Source: a virus. Taken from it: 29,279 nucleotides of DNA. The stretch covers positions 1 through 29,279 of the IMG/VR virus record IMGVR_UViG_3300025652_000362. One strand, 5' to 3'. A program made the position numbers and the translations under genes. The notes under the pieces are model-generated. The model did no database searches. It was not told the DNA's origin and saw only the letters and a program-made list of their open reading frames with translations. This document shows positions 14,002 through 21,142 of this stretch, in pieces (the stretch's first letter is position 1; every line of letters begins with the position of its first letter).

Positions 14002-14054
14002 CGAGGGTTTCGCTGTACGCATATACATTTGTGTATACCTACGGCTGATCCTCG
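14002..14054 (+). other. Long imperfect hairpin between fibre genes
   Basis: Pairings nest around a TTTG loop (14028-14031): TATACA with TGTATA (14022-14027 and 14032-14037), GTA with TAC, GC with GC, and an outer CGAGG with CCTCG (14002-14006 and 14050-14054), with small internal loops. No T-run follows, so it does not look like a terminator. It lies 28 nt before the ATG of the 710-residue fibre gene. RNA processing, message stabilisation or translational control are possible. Confidence 0.4.
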
Positions 14055-14059
14055 TAACA

Positions 14060-14068
14060 ACATTTATT
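14060..14068 (+). promoter_or_regulatory. ACATTTATT, variant of the recurring element
   Basis: ACATTTATT lies directly before the GGAGG ribosome site of the 14083 gene and after the hairpin at 14002-14054. An identical nonamer occurs at 24224-24232 before the 24263 gene. It may be a variant of the ACTATTTAT element or simply AT-rich leader sequence. Confidence 0.25.
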
Positions 14069-14082
14069 GGAGGATTTTATAA

Positions 14083-16215
14083 ATGGCTTACAAATTTCAA
14101 TTCGGCTCCGCGATCATGTCCGGCGCCCTTACACAGGAAGGGGATCTTAATATTCTCGATGATGAAGGTGCCGGCGGCGCCCTCAAAATCGGTGGTACTC
14201 AAGTTATCTCCGCTCTTCGAGCAGTTTCTGGTTCTACCTTAGACGGTCAGATCATCAACCCAGCAACAGCTATGGTCAATGTCGACACAGCGGATATCGC
14301 TGAGGGCACTCGACTTTATTACACTGACGCTCGCGCTCGCGCATCCGTCTCTGTAACAGACGCTGGTGGCGATGGCTCACTAGCATACAACAACAGCACC
14401 GGTGTTATCACTTACACCGGTCCATCGGCTGCAGAAGCCCGTGCCCACGTGTCCGTAACAGACGCCGGCGGTGACGGCTCCTTAGCCTACAACAACGGTA
14501 CCGGTGTATTCACCTACACTGGACCAAGTGCTGCAGAAGCTCGCCAACACTTAAGCGCTTCTTCAACAACCTCAATCAGTGCTTCGTACAGCAAAGCAAC
14601 TGGTATCATGACTGCTAAAGTTCAAAGCTTAACCGAATTCGATACTGGCGATCTTTCCGAAGGTTCTAACCTTTACTACACCGACGCACGTGCACGCGGT
14701 GCTATCTCCATGGAAGCTGATCGTTTTATCGCTTACAATGGTAGTTCAGGTGCATTCACAATGGATGAGACACTTTTCTCGGGTTCTGCTCGCGGTCTTA
14801 TCAGTGTAACCGATGCAGGCGGTGACGGCTCTATGGCTTACAACGCTAGCACTGGTGTTCTCACCTACACGGGTCCAAGCTCTGCTGAAGCCCGCGCACA
14901 CTTGTCTGTAACAGACGCTGGTGGTGACGGTTCTTTAGCCTACAACAACGGCACTGGTGTATTCACTTACACTGGTCCTAGCGCTACTGAGGTTCGTGCT
15001 CACTTTAGTGCATCGATGGGTCAAACCATTAGTTCTTCTTACGCTGCTGGCGTATTTGCTTCAAACTTGATGGCAACTGCTGCTGGTGATGGCCTTGGAT
15101 TCTCTTCGGGTATCCTTTCTGTCAACGTTGATGACTCTTCTATCGAAACCAATGGTGATGCAATTCGTGTCAAAGCAGCCGGTCTTACCGACGCTATGAT
15201 GAACGATGATGTTGCTACTGGTCTTGCTGGTAGCGGTCTTGTTGCTTCTAGCGGCGTAATGGCTGTTGGTGTCGACGATTCTGGTATCGAGATTAACTCT
15301 GATGCTCTTCGTCTTAAAGACAACGGTGTTACTCTTGCCAAGATGGCATCTCTGAATCGTGGTGCTATTATCTTCGGCGATTCTTCTGCTGACCCTGCAG
15401 CGCTTGCCGTTGGTTCTGCACACCAATTCTTGCAATCTGATGGTACAGACCTTGCATATGTTTCAATGAGTGGTGACGCTACATTGGCTGCAGGTGTTCT
15501 TTCAATCGGTGCTACTAAAGTTACTGATGCCATGTTGAACGATGATGCTGCTACTGGTCTTGCTGGTGTTGGTCTCTCGGCTGCTTCTGGTGTTATGGCC
15601 CTCGACCTCAACGAGCTTACTGCTGCAACAATTAACGTTGCTGCCGATAGCTTCCCTTTCGTGGATGCTGACGGTAACGTTACTCGCAAAGAAAGCATTG
15701 TTGACCTTGTGACTGGTATCGGTGGTGACGGACTTGCTGCTGTCTCTGGCGTTCTCGCCCTTGACGTCTTCGAGTTAAGTGCTGCTGCTGTTGATGTCGC
15801 TGCTGATAGCATTGCTATCGTCGACGCTAGCGATAGCAACTTCACGCGTAAAGAAAGCATTGCTGACCTTGTTACTGCTATGGCAGGCCCAGGTCTCTCG
15901 GCTTCTGGTGGCGTACTCACAGTTGAATCTGCTGCAACACCTGCAGCACGTGGAGATGCTAATGCAACTCTCACTGAAGGCTTCAACTTTGGTAGTGCTA
16001 CTCTAACTGCTGACCGCACATGGACTCTTCCAGCCTCTCCGAGTGCTGGTGATGTCGTTCGCGTTAAGGCTCCTCAGGATCTTGGTGGCAACCGCCTCAT
16101 TATCTCTAAGGCCGGTTCTCATGCAATCGATGGTGCTGACACTATCGATCTTGAATCACCGGGCGCCGCGATCAACATGATCTATGTTGGTAGCAACGCA
16201 TGGCTAATCTTCTAG
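14083..16215 (+). CDS. Large repeat-containing tail fibre protein
   Basis: A 710-residue protein with GGAGG at 14069-14073. After an N-terminal head (MAYKFQFGSAIMSGALTQEG) come two LYYTDARAR motifs (near residues 79 and 198). There are four 34-residue repeats of the type SVTDAGGDGSLAYN-TGV-TYTGPSA-EAR at 90-123, 124-157, 241-274 and 275-308. A second repeat family covers about 370-620 (TDAMMNDDVATGLAGSGL, TDAMLNDDAATGLAGVGL, then VAADS-x(5)-DA-x(5)-RKES twice). The C-terminus is the shared fibre domain (VRVKAPQDLGGNRLII ... HAIDGADTIDLESPGAAI ... AWLIF). Codon use is dominated by GCT, GGT, CTT and GTT in the 3' two thirds, unlike its neighbours but like the capsid gene. Probably an abundant, long trimeric fibre. 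A terminator follows. Confidence 0.8.
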   Translation: MAYKFQFGSAIMSGALTQEGDLNILDDEGAGGALKIGGTQVISALRAVSGSTLDGQIINPATAMVNVDTADIAEGTRLYYTDARARASVSVTDAGGDGSLAYNNSTGVITYTGPSAAEARAHVSVTDAGGDGSLAYNNGTGVFTYTGPSAAEARQHLSASSTTSISASYSKATGIMTAKVQSLTEFDTGDLSEGSNLYYTDARARGAISMEADRFIAYNGSSGAFTMDETLFSGSARGLISVTDAGGDGSMAYNASTGVLTYTGPSSAEARAHLSVTDAGGDGSLAYNNGTGVFTYTGPSATEVRAHFSASMGQTISSSYAAGVFASNLMATAAGDGLGFSSGILSVNVDDSSIETNGDAIRVKAAGLTDAMMNDDVATGLAGSGLVASSGVMAVGVDDSGIEINSDALRLKDNGVTLAKMASLNRGAIIFGDSSADPAALAVGSAHQFLQSDGTDLAYVSMSGDATLAAGVLSIGATKVTDAMLNDDAATGLAGVGLSAASGVMALDLNELTAATINVAADSFPFVDADGNVTRKESIVDLVTGIGGDGLAAVSGVLALDVFELSAAAVDVAADSIAIVDASDSNFTRKESIADLVTAMAGPGLSASGGVLTVESAATPAARGDANATLTEGFNFGSATLTADRTWTLPASPSAGDVVRVKAPQDLGGNRLIISKAGSHAIDGADTIDLESPGAAINMIYVGSNAWLIF
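14350..14553 (+). repeat. Tandem pair of 102-nt coding repeats (copies 1 and 2)
   Basis: Two adjacent 102-nt units (14350-14451 and 14452-14553), each coding for 34 residues that begin SVTDAGGDGSLAYNN and continue through TYTGPSAAEAR. They sit in frame in the 710-residue fibre gene. Confidence 0.9.
14803..15006 (+). repeat. Tandem pair of 102-nt coding repeats (copies 3 and 4)
   Basis: Second pair of the same 34-residue unit (14803-14904 and 14905-15006), 249 nt after the first pair. Between the pairs lie the second LYYTDARAR motif and about 50 other residues, so the larger unit (motif plus pair) is also partly duplicated. Confidence 0.9.
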
Positions 16216-16251
16216 GATTATATAATCTTAGAGGTTTTTCTATACCTTGGG

Positions 16252-16281
16252 TGCCCCCTTTATGGGGGCATCCTCTTTTTT
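16252..16281 (+). terminator. Rho-independent terminator after the 710-residue fibre gene
   Basis: Perfect 7-bp GC-rich stem TGCCCCC / GGGGGCA (16252-16258 and 16264-16270), loop TTTAT, then TCCTCTTTTTT. It lies 36 nt after the stop of the fibre gene and before the element at 16303. Confidence 0.85.
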
Positions 16282-16302
16282 ATGCTTAATAACTAAAAAT
16301 AA

Positions 16303-16311
16303 TCTATTTAT
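16303..16311 (+). promoter_or_regulatory. TCTATTTAT element, candidate late promoter (site 2)
   Basis: One-base variant of ACTATTTAT, located 22 nt after the terminator T-run and 18 nt before the ATG at 16330. Its position between a terminator and a gene supports a promoter function. Confidence 0.45.
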
Positions 16312-16329
16312 TGAAGATGGGGAAACAAA

Positions 16330-17457
16330 ATGGCCTACAATGTTTTAAAGGGTATCGTAGAAGGATCGGTTGATCAGCACGCGGACCAAGAAATCTCAGG
16401 GATTAAAGTGTTTAAAAACACCATTAGCGCCAGCGTTTTTTATGACACTGACGCAGAGAGTCCTTGCGCTACAATAAAAGATTTAGCAATAAAAGAAATT
16501 GTAGGAGGCAGTAAAAATTCAGTTCTGTCTCTTGCTGAAGAAGGTAAGGTTAACGCAAACTATAATCTTACGTTTGATGGAGAGACTCTGAAGACTAAAA
16601 ACATAACAGCCGACGCGTTTGTTGGTTCTGGGGCCGGCCTCACGGAAATACCGACCAATAAATTTAAAGAGAAAATATCGGCAGATTCCATAGAACACAG
16701 CCATGGCATACATTCAGTTCGCGGCACCCTGCAAGTAAAAGCCCACGCTGGTCTTTCAATCGAAGACAACGCCGTTGGAGTCTCGCTAGCGAAAAATGGG
16801 GCATTGTGTATAAAAGATAGTCACCTTGTTGTTGATCCAACCAAGACAGAGACAATAACCGCGGCTGGTCAAAATTTAAGTGACAATGACTTGTTGCTTG
16901 TTTCTGATACTTCAAGATCCTCTGTGGCTCACACCACGTTAAGTAATTTTTATGAAGGCTACATTAAGAATAAGGTTTCCCATGCCGCTGGTACTACAAA
17001 CGAAGTACAGTTGAAGGGAAAATCTGGCTTCAACTCGTCTTCTAAGTTTTCGTATAACACGGATAAAAACACCTTAAACATTGATGGCAAAATAGCTGCC
17101 GCAACCCTTCACGTAGAAGGAGACTTGCGTTGCGATGGCGCCGTAATAAACAGCATAAAAACAATTAGCACCCGAATGTATGAAGTACAAAGCGAAGATT
17201 ACACTTTGCTGTGTGACACCGTAGATAGTCCCGTGACTGTCATGTTACCACCAGCCTGCAACCACCCAGGTCGCATGCTTAATATTAAAAAAGCGTGCAC
17301 GAACAAATACAAACTTAACTCTTACCCAGTTGTCCTGAAAGTACAAGAAGGGACGATTGACTTGACCGAACAGATAGTACTCAAGACTAACTATGCTTTG
17401 CGTGCAGTCCAGTCTGACGGAAATAGTTGGTGGATTATTGGCGCCAAGGGCACTTGA
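16330..17457 (+). CDS. Tail-fibre-type protein, paralogue 4
   Basis: A 375-residue protein starting MAYNVLKGIVEGSVDQHADQ, followed by EISGIKVFKNTISASVFYDT, a start I recall from marine T4-like phage structural proteins. The middle has LTFDGETLKTKNITADAFVG and GSGAGLTEIP, the same DG-x-GLT fibre motif as its neighbours, and TNEVQLKGKSGFNSSSKFSY. The last 90 residues follow the shared C-terminal pattern with more divergence (VTVMLPPACNHPGRMLNIKK ... VVLKVQEGTIDLTEQIVLKT ... GNSWWIIGAKGT). Codon use is AT-richer and more Lys-rich than in the 14083 gene. It is the only gene between its upstream terminator and the 17498 gene. Probable fibre or baseplate-associated virion protein. Confidence 0.65.
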   Translation: MAYNVLKGIVEGSVDQHADQEISGIKVFKNTISASVFYDTDAESPCATIKDLAIKEIVGGSKNSVLSLAEEGKVNANYNLTFDGETLKTKNITADAFVGSGAGLTEIPTNKFKEKISADSIEHSHGIHSVRGTLQVKAHAGLSIEDNAVGVSLAKNGALCIKDSHLVVDPTKTETITAAGQNLSDNDLLLVSDTSRSSVAHTTLSNFYEGYIKNKVSHAAGTTNEVQLKGKSGFNSSSKFSYNTDKNTLNIDGKIAAATLHVEGDLRCDGAVINSIKTISTRMYEVQSEDYTLLCDTVDSPVTVMLPPACNHPGRMLNIKKACTNKYKLNSYPVVLKVQEGTIDLTEQIVLKTNYALRAVQSDGNSWWIIGAKGT

Positions 17458-17497
17458 CACAAGAATAATATACTTATTATAAAAAAGGAAATAATAA

Positions 17498-19933
17498 ATG
17501 GCATATAACTCACAAAAAGGTTCGCAACATACCGGCGACATTCAATACGAAGGAGATCCGAACGACGTTCAGATCGATTTCGAGAATGATCAGATTATAC
17601 TGAGGACCGGCGGCGCACCACGTGTATCGGTTGTCAATACAGAATTGTCAGCCTCTGGAATCTTTAGGAATGTTGGCTCTATTTCGGGGTCCGGCGATGC
17701 CGCTCTTTCGGGCGCCGTCCATGCCACCGCTTTTTATGGAGATGGTTCGGGTCTCACATCTGTGGGTGCAATATCCACATCTGGCTCGGCACGCGTATAT
17801 AGCGTGACCGGCCTGGAGACCTCTGGGTACCTTAAAGTAAGTGGTTCCAGCACTCTTGGTGCAGTAACTGCAACTACAATAGGCGCCACCACTTATTCTG
17901 GATCTTCTACCTTTCACAATGTTGGAGCGGCAACGTTCAGCGGCCCACTGTCCACAACTAGCTCAGTTACTTCTGCTGGAATTTTTACAACAGACCTCTC
18001 TGCCTCATCTGTTATACGTTCAGTGGGTTCTATCTCGGGATCGGGTGATGTTGCGGTTACCGGCGCAATTCACGCCACAACTTTCCATGGCTCCGGCGCC
18101 GGTATTACCGGCTTGTTCACCTCGTTCAGTTTGGCCGGCGATGGTGGCTCGTCTCAAACTATTGAAAACGGCAACACACTGACAATCGCCGGCGGTACTG
18201 GGCTTACATCTACGGCTGCTGTTACTGATACCGTTAGTATTGCTTTGGATAATACCTCGGTAAGTGCGGGTTCATACAATAGTGCGAATATTACTGTCGA
18301 CGCTCAAGGTCGCCTGACAGCGGCCTCCAACGGCGCGCTACCCACATCGCTTTCGGGAACGACTGCTCAGTTGACAACCGGCGTCGAGACCTCTGGCTAT
18401 CTTAAGGTAAGTGGCTCCAGTACTCTCGGCGCAGTAACTGCCACTACGATCTCTGCATCCAGTACGCTTCAAGCTGTGGGTGCTACCACCCTTGGGAGCA
18501 CATTGTCGGTTACCGGTGCTATAACAGCGCCATCATTAACCGGCTCGATGGGCTTATATAGTCTGACCAATGGAACGCTACAGGTAGGTCACGAAGAAGT
18601 CGGTACAGGAGTTGCAGTTAAGATCTCCACCACTACAGACACCAGTGTTCCCCTCTTGGTCAAAACCCCAAGCAATGAAATCCTATTGGCGGCAACCGGT
18701 TCCGGCAAGGTACTCGTAGGTGGGATGCACCTTGATGCAAAATTGAATATTAGTGGTTCAGACACAAGTAAGCTAATCTCGGCTGCCGGAACTTCTCGCG
18801 GCGTAGCGTTTTATGTAAGTGCAAGTGGGGAAACCTTCGTCTCTGGCAATATTATTATGCAACAAGCTGAGCCAAGGATATTTTTCAGCAACAGTGTTGG
18901 CACAGGCTTAGGGTTCTTAGGATACAACTCATCTAATAATATTATTGTGCAAAACAACACAAGTAATAAACATGTTGTGTTCAAAACCAATGACAACGGA
19001 ACAATCAAAGAAGGCTTCCGAATCGATGGCGCGGTACCAGAAGTGGTAGTAAACCAGGGCGCTGACTCACTAGTTGATTTCCGTGTCGAGTCTGATAACA
19101 ATACACACATGCTATTTGTAGACGGTAGCGAGAATAAAGTTGGAATTAATACGAATGCACCACCAGAAGCCTTTAGTGTTGTAGGGAATATCTCTGGTTC
19201 GGGTACACTGCAAAACGTAGGGGCTACTATTTTAGGAAATAACTTGAACGTCTCAGGCTCTACGATCATGGAATCATTGACCGCAAATAATATTACAAAT
19301 GTTGGGCTATATTCTGGATCTTCAACCTTCCACAATGTAGGCCACTCAAGCTTCGGCGGCAATATTAACGCTAGTGGTTCCGTTTCCTCTGCTGGTGTTC
19401 TTTCGACCGGCCTAATCTCCGGCTCGAATGGTCTCCACATCGATGCTTTTGCTACGATGGGTGCGACACTAAGCGTGTCTGGTGCCATAAGTGTTGGAAT
19501 CCCTAGCGCCAAAACCGCTCTTGATATACACCATAACCCCACGGCTTTGGCTAACGACACTGGTGGAGGAGAGGTGGTCAAATTTGGAACAGGAACCTTG
19601 ACAACGGGCAAGTTGTATTATCTACACAGTGGATCTTCATGGGAACAAGCGGCAGGCGTTGGTGAGGCCTCAGGCGGCCTAGGAATGTTGGGAATCGCTC
19701 TAGGTTCTAACCCAGCGGTGAACGGAATGCTTATACGTGGATTCTTTGATGCGCACTCATATCTTAGTGGAACCTTTGTTGCTGGTACAACTCTGTATGT
19801 ATCGGCCCCGGGCTACATTACAACCATGCGCCCATCGGGATCTACCGAAATAGTCCGCGTTTTGGGCACATGCACTACCACCGGAAATGTAATATACTTT
19901 AATCCTAGTCCGGACTATTTGGTGGTGACATAG
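17498..19933 (+). CDS. Large modular tail fibre/adhesin protein
   Basis: An 811-residue protein with AAAAAGGAAATAATAA before the ATG. It begins MAYNSQKGSQHTGDIQYEGD and is built of diverged Ser/Gly/Thr beta modules: NVGSISGSGDAALSGAVHAT with FYGDGSGLTSVG, recurring as SVGSISGSGDVAVTGAIHAT with FHGSGAGITGLF; SGYLKVSGSSTLGAVTATTI occurs twice; and FHNVG with SAG occurs twice. The segment at about 410-560 is less repetitive (VGINTNAPPEAFSVVGNISG is a fibre motif also common in chaperone-tailed fibres). The C-terminus (GKLYYLHSGSSWEQA ... LGIALGSNPAVNGMLIRGFF) is a small domain I recall from marine phage fibres and differs from the shared domain of the other paralogues. Stop overlaps the next start by 1 nt. 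Confidence 0.75.
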   Translation: MAYNSQKGSQHTGDIQYEGDPNDVQIDFENDQIILRTGGAPRVSVVNTELSASGIFRNVGSISGSGDAALSGAVHATAFYGDGSGLTSVGAISTSGSARVYSVTGLETSGYLKVSGSSTLGAVTATTIGATTYSGSSTFHNVGAATFSGPLSTTSSVTSAGIFTTDLSASSVIRSVGSISGSGDVAVTGAIHATTFHGSGAGITGLFTSFSLAGDGGSSQTIENGNTLTIAGGTGLTSTAAVTDTVSIALDNTSVSAGSYNSANITVDAQGRLTAASNGALPTSLSGTTAQLTTGVETSGYLKVSGSSTLGAVTATTISASSTLQAVGATTLGSTLSVTGAITAPSLTGSMGLYSLTNGTLQVGHEEVGTGVAVKISTTTDTSVPLLVKTPSNEILLAATGSGKVLVGGMHLDAKLNISGSDTSKLISAAGTSRGVAFYVSASGETFVSGNIIMQQAEPRIFFSNSVGTGLGFLGYNSSNNIIVQNNTSNKHVVFKTNDNGTIKEGFRIDGAVPEVVVNQGADSLVDFRVESDNNTHMLFVDGSENKVGINTNAPPEAFSVVGNISGSGTLQNVGATILGNNLNVSGSTIMESLTANNITNVGLYSGSSTFHNVGHSSFGGNINASGSVSSAGVLSTGLISGSNGLHIDAFATMGATLSVSGAISVGIPSAKTALDIHHNPTALANDTGGGEVVKFGTGTLTTGKLYYLHSGSSWEQAAGVGEASGGLGMLGIALGSNPAVNGMLIRGFFDAHSYLSGTFVAGTTLYVSAPGYITTMRPSGSTEIVRVLGTCTTTGNVIYFNPSPDYLVVT
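17816..17880 (+). repeat. 65-nt coding repeat in fibre gene, copy 1
   Basis: Codes for ETSGYLKVSGSSTLGAVTAT plus one residue. It recurs at 18386-18450, exactly 570 nt downstream, with mainly third-position differences. Confidence 0.8.
18386..18450 (+). repeat. 65-nt coding repeat in fibre gene, copy 2
   Basis: Second copy of 17816-17880. Differences are mostly silent, so the protein unit has been kept while the DNA diverged. Confidence 0.8.
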
Positions 19934-21036
19934 TGTCGTGGAGCAAGCTAAATGGTGTTGCTGCAGCAGGAGTTACTAGCGTTAATGGGATAGCTAAAGG
20001 CAGTATTAATAACATTAATGGTTCTGCGACACCTGCTAGCGGCGGTGGCGACAACCTTTGGATTGCCGCGGCCAAAGATGGCGGCTATGGTCACGTTGAA
20101 GTAACCGCCGGCGATGCCATTACAGGCTGGGCAGGGTACCGAGATCCGGATACCTCGACCGACTATACTTACATTGCATATGGCAAGGACGGCCCGGGCG
20201 GCAGCCCGCGATGGGTCTCCACCTCCACCAGTGGCAACAGGGAATTACGCTATTCTGACGATCCAGAAACTGATGGTTCGTGGACGGACATCAACATTAG
20301 CTCTGGAAAAATATACAGCTTGGCATGGTCTAACGACAAGTGGATCGGTGCCGGCCAAATGTCGGCACCACAAACTGTGTTGACTTCAAGTGACGGAGCA
20401 ACATGGGGAACCGTAGATGTAAGCTCGCTGACAGGAATTACAACTACCAATTCTTTCGGAATTGCTAGCGACGGTGGAAATAACTGGATCTTCGCACAAC
20501 AGGACAGATTGTATGCCAGCAGCAATCATGGTGATAGCTGGTATTTGTTAAAAGATTTTAATGATTCTCGCGTTTGTTACCAGCCGACTTACTCAAATGC
20601 CCGGTGGTTCGTATGGTGCACCAACGTTGGCTCTGGAGACGTAGTGACATTTGCCGATGCTGCAAGTTCTGGCAGTTGGACGGATACCGCAGACACTCTA
20701 GTAGGCGGCGCCGCAACTGGCCCACATATTGCAGCCTGCGTGTCCACGGCTTCATCCGGACTTTCTACTGTAATCGTGGTAAACTCTAATGACATTTGGC
20801 GTAGTGTTGATTCTTGTGCTAATGGCTCGTACATGGTAAATGTTTTACCATACGGCAGTGCCAACGGAATCGCCGGCGACGGGAACGGCAATTGGGTAGT
20901 TGTACACAATGGCGGCGACATCTCGTATAGCACCGACGATGGCACTACATGGAGTTCCGGTGTAGAAAATCTCGTCTTTGATTCTGGTACAGAAAACATA
21001 AATCATATAGCGGTTAACAAATATCTGCCGCTTTAA
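19933..21036 (+). CDS. Asp-box (BNR-like) beta-propeller virion protein
   Basis: A 367-residue protein starting with GTG that shares one base with the previous stop (TAGTG). Residues 1-38 are a small Gly/Asn head (MSWSKLNGVAAAGVTSVNG) that may attach to the preceding fibre. The rest has repeated Trp- and Gly-rich blades with Asp-box motifs S-x-D-G-x-T-W: SSDGATW (nt 20386-20406), SNHGDSW (20521-20541), STDDGTTW (20929-20952) and a looser SDDPETDGSW. Repeating NWIFAQQD, NWVVVHNGG and KWIGAG-type strands fit a propeller. Such repeats occur in sialidases and other sugar-binding proteins, but no sialidase catalytic residues can be assigned. Best guess: receptor-binding tip protein. It ends the fibre block. 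Confidence 0.65.
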   Translation: MSWSKLNGVAAAGVTSVNGIAKGSINNINGSATPASGGGDNLWIAAAKDGGYGHVEVTAGDAITGWAGYRDPDTSTDYTYIAYGKDGPGGSPRWVSTSTSGNRELRYSDDPETDGSWTDINISSGKIYSLAWSNDKWIGAGQMSAPQTVLTSSDGATWGTVDVSSLTGITTTNSFGIASDGGNNWIFAQQDRLYASSNHGDSWYLLKDFNDSRVCYQPTYSNARWFVWCTNVGSGDVVTFADAASSGSWTDTADTLVGGAATGPHIAACVSTASSGLSTVIVVNSNDIWRSVDSCANGSYMVNVLPYGSANGIAGDGNGNWVVVHNGGDISYSTDDGTTWSSGVENLVFDSGTENINHIAVNKYLPL

Positions 21037-21102
21037 AGATAAATTTATAAAAAGTTTTAGTATAGATTAATAGGATAAAAAGGGCCTTTGGTCTTGAATA
21101 AT

Positions 21103-21111
21103 ACTATTTAT
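21103..21111 (+). promoter_or_regulatory. ACTATTTAT element, candidate late promoter (site 3)
   Basis: Exact ACTATTTAT in the 106-nt gap between the fibre block and the scaffold gene, 31 nt before the ATG at 21143. The rest of the gap is AT-rich, with only a short AAGGGCCTT palindrome. Confidence 0.5.
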
Positions 21112-21142
21112 TTTGAATTATTGTCAATTAAGGAGAGAATTC

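Noticed and set aside
14350-15006. CRISPR-like array
   Set aside because: The repeats are in-frame 34-residue coding units in adjacent pairs without spacers.
15039-16019. 326-codon open frame on the minus strand
   Set aside because: It lies antisense to the repeat-rich fibre gene with strong codon bias. The product is low-complexity Ser/Ala/Thr/Pro with no recognisable domain, and no leader supports it.
18811-19611. 266-codon open frame on the minus strand
   Set aside because: Antisense to the 811-residue fibre gene; Pro/Thr/Leu-rich shadow product without SD or family resemblance.
21078-21092. Possible terminator around AAGGGCCTT
   Set aside because: The palindrome is too short, with no loop and no proper T-run.
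21113-21142. Upstream TTG start for the scaffold gene
   Set aside because: No SD lies before it and it overlaps the ACTATTTAT element. The ATG at 21143 has AGGAGAG at the right distance.
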